A DNA stretch of 64,000 nucleotides from Bacteroidota bacterium (GTDB taxonomy: Bacteria > Bacteroidota > Ignavibacteria > Kryptoniales > JAKASW01): contig JAKAGT010000018.1 in the NCBI GenBank assembly GCA_021825585.1, positions 49,468-113,467 on the forward strand. The letters run 5' to 3'. Shown piece after piece: positions 33,896 to 41,860 of this stretch. The notes under the pieces are model-generated. The model worked only from the letters and a program-made list of their open reading frames with translations, did no database searches and was not told the DNA's origin. The stretch's first letter is position 1. Each line of letters begins with the position of its first letter. A program made the translations under genes and the position numbers.

Positions 33896-34963
33896 TCAAA
33901 CATCAAGTTCCTGATTTCTTCCTGACCGGTCCTTCCTATCCTGGAGCACGAGTTTACATATGATTGTCGCGCTCATTGCCAACGCGGTGCCCATCAGGAC
34001 AATTCCGGCGAAAGTCTGAAAAAGGGGATTGGCGTTCGCTTTATAAAGTTGTTCCGTCAAAACAGAGAAAGCTGCGAGTACAATCATTATTGCGAAAAGC
34101 AACCTGATGCCGTATCCCTTTATATACTTTACCGCCGTCGCGCCGATCTGCGCTCCTATCGATGCACCGATGAGCATGATGAAGGCGGCAACAAGTTCCA
34201 CTCGTCCCTTGACTGCGTAAGTGAAACAGCCGTAGGCGGCTGTGAAGAGGACCGTGACGAGGCTTGTCCCAACGGCAATCGTTGTGGGAAGGCCGATCAG
34301 GTAAACCAATACCGGCAATATGATGAACCCGCCGCCCACCCCCATGAAACCGGAGAGGAACCCGGTGATCAGAAACACAGACAGGATGACCCAGACAGAT
34401 ACCCTGTCGATGCCTGATGCGGGAAGCGAGATCATGGGAGGAATGTTTATCCCATGCAGCTTGTCCGAAATTCTGGTTGCGCCCCTTACCCCCGGGGGTA
34501 TATGGTTTGCACGTTCATCTTCAGCTAACTCGATAATTCTGGGGTGAATCACGAAATAATCGTAAAGCATGTAGACGCCGAGAATCGAGAGAAGAAAGAC
34601 GTAACACCACCTTACAATTATCCCGACATCTCCGGCCTTTTCCATCGCGAGAATAACGCGCGAACCGATCTCCACGCCGAGAACAGAGGTGGCTATCGAA
34701 ATGAGTCCCAACTTCCAGTCGATGTTTCCCATCCTGTGGTGTTTCCGCACGGCTCCTATGGACTGCCCGAATATATTTGCCAACGGCGTCCCGATAGCGA
34801 ATGCCATGTGGAACCCGAAAATATTCAGGGCGGGAGTGATCATCCATCCGCCGCCAACCCCGAAGAATCCGCCGAGCACTCCCACGCAGAACCCGATCAG
34901 GATCAGCAGTAAGACACTGAACTCAATGCCGGCGATAGGAAGATGAATGTTGAGGATTCCCAT
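33896..34963 (-). CDS. TauE/SafE-family permease, tandem copy 1
   Basis: This 355-residue protein is the first of the three tandem permeases in transcription order. The repeats read GVLGGFFGVGGGWMITPALN and GFLSGFMGVGGGFIILPVLV. The loop (HPRIIELAEDERANHIPPGV) differs from the other copies. No SulP, CysP or ABC sulfate importer is present in the window, so these proteins are candidates for sulfate or sulfite uptake by this organism, which is inference. It follows cobA-hemD by 68 bases. Confidence 0.85.
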   Translation of the reverse strand: MGILNIHLPIAGIEFSVLLLILIGFCVGVLGGFFGVGGGWMITPALNIFGFHMAFAIGTPLANIFGQSIGAVRKHHRMGNIDWKLGLISIATSVLGVEIGSRVILAMEKAGDVGIIVRWCYVFLLSILGVYMLYDYFVIHPRIIELAEDERANHIPPGVRGATRISDKLHGINIPPMISLPASGIDRVSVWVILSVFLITGFLSGFMGVGGGFIILPVLVYLIGLPTTIAVGTSLVTVLFTAAYGCFTYAVKGRVELVAAFIMLIGASIGAQIGATAVKYIKGYGIRLLFAIMIVLAAFSVLTEQLYKANANPLFQTFAGIVLMGTALAMSATIICKLVLQDRKDRSGRNQELDV

Positions 34964-35031
34964 GCGTCATGCCCGGTAGTGGAAAAGTAGTTTTGCTTTT
35001 GCATACAAGAGGATACCCGCCAAACCGTCCT

Positions 35032-36336
35032 TTATATCAGAGAGAATAAGTTGACGATCGAGTAGCGCAATTCATCGCCTGGCTCATGCACAACGACATT
35101 GACATTCCTGACATCCATGTTGCTCAACGTGTGCGCGGCGGCACTAGTCGTGGCAAAGGATATCCCGTGCTCCAACAGGTTCGCTGCTGTCTCGTATCCG
35201 ACAGCTTCGAAGAAATGTTCTACGGCCAATGATGAGGCAAACAGGTAGAGGTCGGCGCCCTTCCGCCTGATATCATCCGAGAGATCGTCCATGGCGTCGG
35301 CAGAAAGAGTTGCGAAGGCGGCCTTTGGTGACATCGACAATAGATCACGTGCGCATGTCACTTCATAATGGGAGCCGCGAATCTCTGAATCCGTCCGACC
35401 CGAAATATGCTGTCCAACGCTATGTCCGTTGACATACGGTTTATCGGTTACCGGTGTGGATTCGGAACAGGGAATGGACAGAGTCTCGCCACCGAGGTCG
35501 TAAATCAGCTCCCGCAAACTCTCGACCTGCTCCCTGTTTCCGGATATGACGATCCTCTTGCCAAAGAGCGGCCTGTCTTCGAACCAGGACAACTGATTTC
35601 GCATTGCCACAGTCGGACTTATCACGATTATTGACGGAGGGTGAAAATCCATCGTCCTAAATTCCTGCGCGATTGAATCGAGCCTGGCAGTTATTGTCCG
35701 CTGTTTCGGCAATGTTCCATTTTCGACGACCGCGGCCGGTGTCGACGGATCCATTCCGTGCTTCATCAGTTCACTGCAAATGCTCTCGATGCGGGAGGCG
35801 CCCATATATATGATTAGCGCGGCGTTCTTCAGCTTTGCCAGCTTGTCCCACTCGACCTGACTACCTTCCTTGTCCGGAGACTCGTGGGCTGTTATGAGGA
35901 CACATTGTGTAATGAGTCCGCGATGAGTTATTGGTATGCCGCTGTAGACCGGGGCAGAAAGACCTGACGTAACACCCGGGACTATTTCGAACTCGATGCC
36001 GGCTTCCTTGAGTGCAATAGCCTCCTCAGAGCCTCTTCCAAAAACGAACGGGTTGCCGCCCTTGAGACGGACAACATTGAGCCCGAGTCTCGACTTGCGG
36101 ATTAAGATCTCGGTAATCTGTTCCTGACCGATGGGGTGGTATCCGCTTTCCTTGCCGACGTAGATCTTCTCGCAACCTTCCCTGCAACATGACAGCAGAT
36201 CGTCGCTGACGAGCCTGTCATAGACCACAGCGTCTGCCTGTTTGAGCCTTTCGAGTCCTTTGACCGTCATAAGCCCCGGGTCGCCGGGTCCGGCGCCCAC
36301 GATGTACACTTTCCCGTATTGTTCGTGCCGGTTCAT
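35032..36336 (-). CDS. cobA-hemD: Uroporphyrinogen-III methyltransferase fused to uroporphyrinogen-III synthase
   Basis: This 434-residue protein is a fusion. Residues 8-250 are the SAM-dependent SUMT/CobA domain (VYIVGAGPGDPGLMTVKGLE; GGNPFVFGRGSEEAIALKEA). Residues about 255-434 are a HemD-like domain beginning LFGKRIVISGNREQ; HemD sequences are poorly conserved, so that half is less certain. It makes precorrin-2, the siroheme precursor. Together with the dehydrogenase gene upstream and dsrN at the left edge it supplies and modifies siroheme for sulfite reductase. Its start overlaps the preceding gene by four bases. Confidence 0.88.
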   Translation of the reverse strand: MNRHEQYGKVYIVGAGPGDPGLMTVKGLERLKQADAVVYDRLVSDDLLSCCREGCEKIYVGKESGYHPIGQEQITEILIRKSRLGLNVVRLKGGNPFVFGRGSEEAIALKEAGIEFEIVPGVTSGLSAPVYSGIPITHRGLITQCVLITAHESPDKEGSQVEWDKLAKLKNAALIIYMGASRIESICSELMKHGMDPSTPAAVVENGTLPKQRTITARLDSIAQEFRTMDFHPPSIIVISPTVAMRNQLSWFEDRPLFGKRIVISGNREQVESLRELIYDLGGETLSIPCSESTPVTDKPYVNGHSVGQHISGRTDSEIRGSHYEVTCARDLLSMSPKAAFATLSADAMDDLSDDIRRKGADLYLFASSLAVEHFFEAVGYETAANLLEHGISFATTSAAAHTLSNMDVRNVNVVVHEPGDELRYSIVNLFSLI

Positions 36337-36920
36337 AGGTTCCTGAGTACGTTGATAACGAGAAATGCGGTTGTCCCGATGAATACAACTGAAAAGAAAA
36401 CTATCAGAATATCCGCCTTCGAATCCATTCCATTTGCCACTGCCTGCTCTCTCGCCAGAATACCGTCAATCAAACGGAGTGATCTCCGGCCGATTTCCTT
36501 GAATTCACCATCGTACCGGGCAACTTTGGATTCAGTCAGCTTTCCGGACTTGATGTCATCCAGAAATTCTCTATATGTATCGGACATCGCAGAGTTGCTC
36601 GACTTAAGTTCGCCGGTTTCTTTGTCTGTCAGCGCCTTCAACCCGATCAGCTCACCCAGCCGCTGATAAAAATCTTCCTTGGCCTTCTGCCAATTGTGAA
36701 ATCGCTCGACGGAGTAGCCTCGGATCAGAAGGTTCTTTTCCTCTCTCCTCAGCTGGAGCTCGGCCTCTTTGAAGAGGTGAACAGCCTCCATCGTCTTGCT
36801 GCTTCTCTCGAGATGCCGGGTGATCTCCCAGCCGAGAGCACCGCTGCACAGGATCAGCATAATGATAATCGAAAAAGACAGGAGTACTTTTCGCTTGAGA
36901 CGCTGTACCGGAGTATCCAT
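36333..36920 (-). CDS. Membrane protein with a chemoreceptor-like four-helix sensor domain but no output domain
   Basis: This 195-residue protein has a membrane segment at about 13-31 (LLSFSIIIMLILCSGALGW), a helical, charged periplasmic stretch of about 130 residues, and a second membrane segment near the C-terminus (ADILIVFFSVVFIGTTAFLV). This is the sensor half of a methyl-accepting chemotaxis protein or histidine kinase, but the protein stops after the second segment. It overlaps cobA-hemD by four bases and is nine bases from the siroheme dehydrogenase gene. It could sense a ligand for the downstream system through another protein; no function is known. Confidence 0.6.
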   Translation of the reverse strand: MDTPVQRLKRKVLLSFSIIIMLILCSGALGWEITRHLERSSKTMEAVHLFKEAELQLRREEKNLLIRGYSVERFHNWQKAKEDFYQRLGELIGLKALTDKETGELKSSNSAMSDTYREFLDDIKSGKLTESKVARYDGEFKEIGRRSLRLIDGILAREQAVANGMDSKADILIVFFSVVFIGTTAFLVINVLRNL

Positions 36921-36929
36921 GACGGTTTC

Positions 36930-37622
36930 CTAATTGTCCTTCATTTCTACAGTCTCTCTAAGGATATCTTCCAAATACTTGTATGTCTTCCTTTTCCCCT
37001 TTGTCGCCAGAATTCGCTCCCAATCCGTGGACAAGAATTTCTTGTACGATTTATCTTTTTCAGCCTGCGATCTACCGTCTCCGGTCGAGAGAACCCGCCG
37101 TCTGAATTCGCCTGCCAGTTCGGCCACATCGGCTGCTGATGCCGGGAGGATTGCTGCAAGTTTCTTTTTCGTATCCCGCGCGAAGAACGGCGCCTTTCCC
37201 TGGGATGAAACTGAAACTATAAGGCTGCCACGCTTCACGTTTGCCGGCAGAATGAAGTCACACCATGCAGGGCCGTCCGCAACGTTCAACAAAACACCTT
37301 TGCGCTTGCAATCCTCCGATACCCGCAAGTTTACCTCACGGTTGTCGGTGGCGCTGAAGACCAACTTATTCTCCCCGATGTATGTTCCCGAATACGGCTT
37401 CCTGATAATTCTGATTCTGCTTTCCGTCGATAGGGCAATGAGTCCTTTGGAGAGTCTCGGGGAGACAACAGTCACCTTAGCGTTGAATTCGAGGAGGGAC
37501 CTGACTTTCCTGAGGGCGACCTTTCCGCCGCCTACAACGAGGCAGGGAAATTTCCGCAGGTCTATAAGGACGGGGAAATATATATATTCGCTTTTTCTTC
37601 TCACGCAAACGTTCCGTCTCAT
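36930..37622 (-). CDS. Precorrin-2 dehydrogenase / sirohydrochlorin ferrochelatase-type (Met8/SirC/CysG-N)
   Basis: The protein has an N-terminal NAD fold (FPCLVVGGGKVALRKVRSLL), the family Asp in FSATDNREVN, and NVADGPAWCDFILPA, followed by a helical C-terminal part. It oxidises precorrin-2 to sirohydrochlorin with NAD and may also insert iron. I place the start at ATG 37622; TTG 37649 would add nine residues and has no clear ribosome-binding site either way. It heads the minus-strand siroheme and transport run. The C-terminal tail (about residues 180-230, rich in Lys and Arg) is longer than in minimal SirC proteins. Confidence 0.82.
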   Translation of the reverse strand: MRRNVCVRRKSEYIYFPVLIDLRKFPCLVVGGGKVALRKVRSLLEFNAKVTVVSPRLSKGLIALSTESRIRIIRKPYSGTYIGENKLVFSATDNREVNLRVSEDCKRKGVLLNVADGPAWCDFILPANVKRGSLIVSVSSQGKAPFFARDTKKKLAAILPASAADVAELAGEFRRRVLSTGDGRSQAEKDKSYKKFLSTDWERILATKGKRKTYKYLEDILRETVEMKDN

Positions 37623-37700
37623 TATCGGCACCACGCCGGAAGGAAACAAAGAAGACGACGTGTTCTGTATCCCCTGTGTTGTTCGGAATCATTTACAACC

Positions 37701-38261
37701 GACAACAGTTTGCTGTTTGAAAACGTGCTGACATACAACATCGGCTGGGCCACGGATCCTTTTTTCAGCAACATGATAATTTCGACCGTCGCCGAGGGTT
37801 TTTCGTACAGCTCGACCGCTCCGGTTCCGATCGCGAACTTCTTCGACCCAGGCTATGTAACTCAAAGTGTCGGATTTGAATGTGGTAAATTGAAAAATCT
37901 GACGACCCGACTCGGGATAGCGACTCAGGAGATTTTTGCAAACAAATACCGCCAATACACCGACAACCCGGCTACGCCGAATAAAGTGGAGGCCTTCAAA
38001 CTGGAAACCGGCCTGGAATCTGTAACACAGGTAAGACTTCAGATTGCCGACAACGTACTCCTAACAACCGGCCTTCGCCTCTTCACAAGATTCAATGACC
38101 TGACCGTCTGGGATGTCAGGTGGGACAACCTGATTGTCGCGAAAGTAAACTCTTTCATAAACGTTAATTTTACTTACGATTTAGTTTATCAGAAGGATCA
38201 GTCGCTGACGACGCAGATGAAAGAAGGCCTTCAGGTCGGACTGACTTATTCTATTTTCTAG
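37701..38261 (+). pseudogene. 5'-truncated DUF3078-like outer-membrane protein
   Basis: The frame reads DNSLLFENVLTYNIGWATDP and continues through beta-strand-like repeats to QVGLTYSIF, a typical outer-membrane C-terminus ending in Phe. It resembles the C-terminal two thirds of DUF3078 proteins from Bacteroidota. There is no signal peptide, and the upstream bases run directly into the start of the divergent siroheme gene, so the first approximately 100 residues are lost. A TTG at 37710 could serve as a start only for a non-exported product. I read it as a deletion scar at the boundary of the minus-strand block. Confidence 0.6.
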
Positions 38262-38304
38262 ACGGCCGCATCTGGATCCTGTCTATGAATAAGTTGGAAT
38301 TACT

Positions 38305-38723
38305 ATGAGTGCTTTCTATACTGACGAAGGAATGTCGTCGATATGGCGATTGGTATTGTCATCGGTGCAGCTTTCGGGACGGTCGTGAAATCATTGGTGG
38401 ACAATATCATAGCGCCTCCGTTCGGCCTGCTTCTGGGTGGAATGGATTTCAGCAACTTCTTTATAAATCTTTCGCCGGGCAACTACAGCTCTCTTGCAGC
38501 GGCGAAGGTAGCGGGCGCCGCCACAATCAATTATGGACTGTTTCTCAACAGCGTGGTCTCTTTCCTGATTGTTGCTTGGGCTCTCTTTATGGTCATGAAG
38601 CTCATGAACAAGCTGAAGCGGCAGCAGCGGGCCGCATTGCCTAACACAAAGGTCTGTCCTCAATGCCAATCAACTATCAACGTCCAAGCGTTGCGTTGTC
38701 CGTATTGCACGTCCCAGTTATGA
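38305..38723 (+). pseudogene. mscL: mscL, large-conductance mechanosensitive channel, with an apparent frameshift near the start
   Basis: From 38331 the frame reads NVVDMAIGIVIGAAFGTVVK, the first membrane helix of MscL. A second helix near YGLFLNSVVSFLIVAWALFM and a C-terminal zinc-ribbon-like CPQCQSTINVQALRCPYC follow. An in-frame TGA at 38322-38324 blocks the N-terminal helix. In another frame ATG 38305 gives MSAFYTDEG, which would join to NVVDM if one A were restored in the GGAATG near 38330. The only intact start is ATG 38343, which would remove the pore-gating N-terminal helix. It may be a real mutation or a sequencing error. Confidence 0.6.
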
Positions 38724-38813
38724 CGTTGTACGGTCCGGCTGCAGAGTAACAAAACAGCCGTTGAGAAGTTGGGCGTACTGGACCGGAATAGTCCACCTCT
38801 TAATGAGTTTTCT

Positions 38814-38852
38814 AAGTCCTGCCATGAGCAGTCAAGGCGGGACTTTCTTTTA
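38814..38852 (+). terminator. Intrinsic terminator after mscL
   Basis: AAGTCCTGCC at 38814-38823 pairs with GGCGGGACTT at 38836-38845 with one G-T pair, and TTCTTTT follows. The ten-base stem and T run are a good rho-independent terminator. Confidence 0.75.
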
Positions 38853-39198
38853 GTGGCGCAAGGGGAGGGGGGCTTGAGATACCGATGAAGAATTGAGAAA
38901 AACTATTTACCCCCTTTCATGATGCGGTTGACGTATTGCGTGTGGCAACATTTCGTCCAATTGTTCTTCCCCATGTCATGTTTCCAACTGAGCGACGCAG
39001 GTATGCCTGGAGATGCAAATGTAGAAGATTAGATGATTTCTGACAGGCGGCATCGCTGAAAGGAGAAAATCGTTCAAATGAATCCGTTTTCAAAGGGGAA
39101 TAGGCCTCAGGACATTAGCGGACATTCGGTGAGAATACGTCTGAGTATTGGACTTTTGTTTCGTTCCTGTTATTTTATTCGTATAAATTTTCAATGTA
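38853..39198. other. Intergenic space before the HTH-PTS gene
   Basis: About 345 bases contain no gene I can support. A TATAAA at 39182-39187 close to the GTG start at 39199 is too near to be a normal -10 with a long leader, though a nearly leaderless transcript is possible. No repeat family found elsewhere in the window occurs here. Confidence 0.4.
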
Positions 39199-39885
39199 GT
39201 GGAACTGAAAATCAAAGATATAGTCGGGTTGCTGCAGGTCAACGAGAAGACTGTTTATCGATGGATCAAGGAGAAGAAGATCCCCTGTTACCGCATCAAC
39301 CACCAATACCGGTTCAGCCGCGCAGAGATCAATGAGTGGATACTGAGCAACAAGATCGAGTTGTCTTCCTCACTGATCAATCTCGGGATTAACAACCACA
39401 GCCTTCTGACGCTACTGGAGAGAGGGGAAGTTGTCCCGGGCATAAAGGGTAACAACGTAAGAGAAGTCCTGACAAGCATAGTCGAAAACGTATCGATGCC
39501 TTCCGGCCTGTCGAAGGATGACGTCCTATTAGCCCTGCTTACCCGTGAGGAACTGATGCCGACTGCAATCGGTAATGGCATTGCGATTCCTCACCCGCAC
39601 AATCCGATTGTCACCGACCCTAACAAAGCGAGTGTGTCGATTTGCTATTCGGATGAGCCGGTGGATTTTCGCGCACTTGACGGGCAGCCGGTCCACACCC
39701 TCTTCATCCTGTTCACGGCAACCCCGCGTATGCATCTCGAAGTCCTCTCCAAGATTTCTCATCTCTGTCAGAACGAGATCTTCCTGGAGAAGCTGAGATG
39801 CCGCGCACCGAAGGATGACATCCTGGAATTTGTCCGGTCGAAGGAGAGCGAATGGAAGAAAAAGGAAGCGCTGGCTGATGTTTGA
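39199..39885 (+). CDS. Excisionase-type HTH domain fused to a PTS EIIA domain
   Basis: This 228-residue protein from GTG 39199 has a MerR/excisionase-like DNA-binding domain at residues 3-55 (LLQVNEKTVYRWIKEKKIPC, then RFSRAEINEWI). A type-2 PTS EIIA (PtsN-like) domain follows at about 80-220, with the phosphorylatable His132 in GIAIPHPHN. Such fusions are thought to read the PEP/PTS phosphorylation state and alter transcription or enzyme activity. The next gene of the membrane complex overlaps it by eight bases, so it is probably its regulator. No PTS EI or HPr gene is in the window. Confidence 0.85.
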   Translation: MELKIKDIVGLLQVNEKTVYRWIKEKKIPCYRINHQYRFSRAEINEWILSNKIELSSSLINLGINNHSLLTLLERGEVVPGIKGNNVREVLTSIVENVSMPSGLSKDDVLLALLTREELMPTAIGNGIAIPHPHNPIVTDPNKASVSICYSDEPVDFRALDGQPVHTLFILFTATPRMHLEVLSKISHLCQNEIFLEKLRCRAPKDDILEFVRSKESEWKKKEALADV

Positions 39886-41860
39886 TTTCCTCGCCGGCGC
39901 GGGGTTGTTTCTCGCAGGAGGTGTTGTTTCGATTTTTGCTAAAGAGAAGACGAAGGCGGTAATCTTCCTCCTCTTTGCCGTTGCAGCACAATTTTTTATT
40001 CTCCCCGAGATTATCGCCACGCTGTTGAGCGGTGGCTATCTTGCAATGCCCGTTTATTTCTCTCAGCCAATCGGCGAAGCCTCACTCCAACTGGACCCGC
40101 TTGCCTCCTTGTTCGCTCTGATAATATCCGTTGGTTCTTTTCTCACATCTGTTTATTCCATCGGCTACACGAAGATGTATGTCGGCAAGCGAGCTTCGCT
40201 TTCCGCGTACTATTTTTTCCTGGGTCTGATGGCTTTTTCCATGCTTCTGCTCGTCGTTGCACAGAACGCAATTCTGTTCCTTATACTCTGGGAAATAATG
40301 TCGATCTCTTCTTTCTTTCTCGTTGCATTTGAAAACGGGAAAGAGGATGTCCGGAAAGCGAGTCTTTACTACTTCGTCGCGATGCAGATTGGGGCGGCAT
40401 TTCTCATTGCCGCATTCGCCTGGGCATCGGCCGCATCCGGTTCGCTTGATTTTAATTCCTTTACTTCTGTCCTGAGCAATTCCGGGAACGTCTCAATCCT
40501 TCTTTTCATCCTCTTCTTCATAGGGTTCGGCACGAAGGCAGGCTTCATCCCGATGCATACATGGCTTCCGCGTGCTCATCCGGCCGCGCCGACGGGTGTC
40601 TCGGCGCTCATGTCGGGTGTGATGATCAAGCTGGGTATCTACGGGATCCTCAGGATCCTCCTGATTGCCAAAGTCCCTGATTACAGGATTGCATACGGCG
40701 TTTTGCTTGTCTCTCTTTTCACGGGAATCTACGGTATCATGAATGCGATCGCCCAGCAGGACATAAAGAGATTGCTGGCGTATAGCAGCATAGAAAACAT
40801 CGGCATAATCGGGATGGGAATTGGCGTTGGGATGCTGGGGTTGGTCTACAATAATCCTGTTGTCGCGATACTCGGATTCCTTGGAGGAACCCTCCATGTG
40901 ATGAATCATTTCATATTTAAGAGTACGCTTTTCTACGGAAGCGGAGTTGTTTATTCTCAAACTCATACGAGGACTATGGACCGGCTGGGCGGCCTAACGA
41001 GATATCTCCCGCTTACGTCGTCCATGTTCGTCATCTCCTCTCTAGCTATCACCGGGCTGCCGCTCTTCAACGGTTTTGTCGGCGAGTTTGCCATCTATCT
41101 TGGATTAGCAAAGAGCTTCTCAATGAACACGCTCCCGATGGTCGTTGCCGCCCTCATCGGGTTTTCCGGTTTGGCTTTCATCGGAGCCATGGCGCTGCTC
41201 TGCTTCACAAAAGTATTTGGAGTCTGTTTTTTGGGATCCCCGCGGACGAAATATAAATCGGTCCCGAACGAAAAGGAGCGCACTCTCCTCATCCCGATGG
41301 GCATTCTTACGGTTTTCATGATAGGGATTGGGTTCTTTCCCTGGTTCGCGGTTATGCTGGTCAAGAATGTCGTGCTGCAATTCATGCCCGTCGGGTCGCT
41401 CCCCTTCTTTCAGGAAATCCTGCCGACTTTCGGAATGTTCTCGACGGTACTCATAGCTTTTGTCGGCCTATTTTTGTTCTTCCTGGGTTTGAGGACGCTT
41501 CTACTCAGAAATCGTAAAGTTACGGTCTTCAAGACATGGGATTGCGGTTACCAGGTGGGAAGCAGCAGGGTCCAGTACACGAGCAGTTCGTTCGCCCAAC
41601 CGTTCTTGCGGCTCGTTGCCGAATTTGTGCCGCAGGGAATTGACATTGAGAAAGAGCCGGTTCTTTTTCCGGTGGGAGCATCGCTCGAAAGTCACACGCA
41701 GGACCTTTCCGAGAGATTTGTGTTTCGTCCGCTGGTAGCGTTCCTAAACAAATCTCTCAACATGTTTTCCTGGATACAGAGCGGACGGATGCAGCAGTAT
41801 ATTCTATACGGGTTGATCTTCCTCGTATTTCTCCTCGTCTGGATTTTTGGAATCCGGTGA
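39878..41860 (+). CDS. HyfB/NuoL-like proton-pumping subunit of an Ehr-type complex
   Basis: This is 660 residues from ATG 39878 (MFDFLAGAGLFLAGG), chosen because the upstream in-frame part is basic and overlaps the previous gene. It has about 15 hydrophobic segments and antiporter-type signature stretches (GTKAGFIPMHTWLPRAHPAA, VSALMSGVMIKLGIYGILRI, DIKRLLAYSSIENIGIIGMG). The soluble C-terminal region (TWDCGYQVGSSRVQYTSSSF) is that of HycC/HyfB rather than NuoL. It would translocate protons or sodium ions in the inner membrane. It overlaps the next gene by four bases. Confidence 0.88.
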   Translation: MFDFLAGAGLFLAGGVVSIFAKEKTKAVIFLLFAVAAQFFILPEIIATLLSGGYLAMPVYFSQPIGEASLQLDPLASLFALIISVGSFLTSVYSIGYTKMYVGKRASLSAYYFFLGLMAFSMLLLVVAQNAILFLILWEIMSISSFFLVAFENGKEDVRKASLYYFVAMQIGAAFLIAAFAWASAASGSLDFNSFTSVLSNSGNVSILLFILFFIGFGTKAGFIPMHTWLPRAHPAAPTGVSALMSGVMIKLGIYGILRILLIAKVPDYRIAYGVLLVSLFTGIYGIMNAIAQQDIKRLLAYSSIENIGIIGMGIGVGMLGLVYNNPVVAILGFLGGTLHVMNHFIFKSTLFYGSGVVYSQTHTRTMDRLGGLTRYLPLTSSMFVISSLAITGLPLFNGFVGEFAIYLGLAKSFSMNTLPMVVAALIGFSGLAFIGAMALLCFTKVFGVCFLGSPRTKYKSVPNEKERTLLIPMGILTVFMIGIGFFPWFAVMLVKNVVLQFMPVGSLPFFQEILPTFGMFSTVLIAFVGLFLFFLGLRTLLLRNRKVTVFKTWDCGYQVGSSRVQYTSSSFAQPFLRLVAEFVPQGIDIEKEPVLFPVGASLESHTQDLSERFVFRPLVAFLNKSLNMFSWIQSGRMQQYILYGLIFLVFLLVWIFGIR

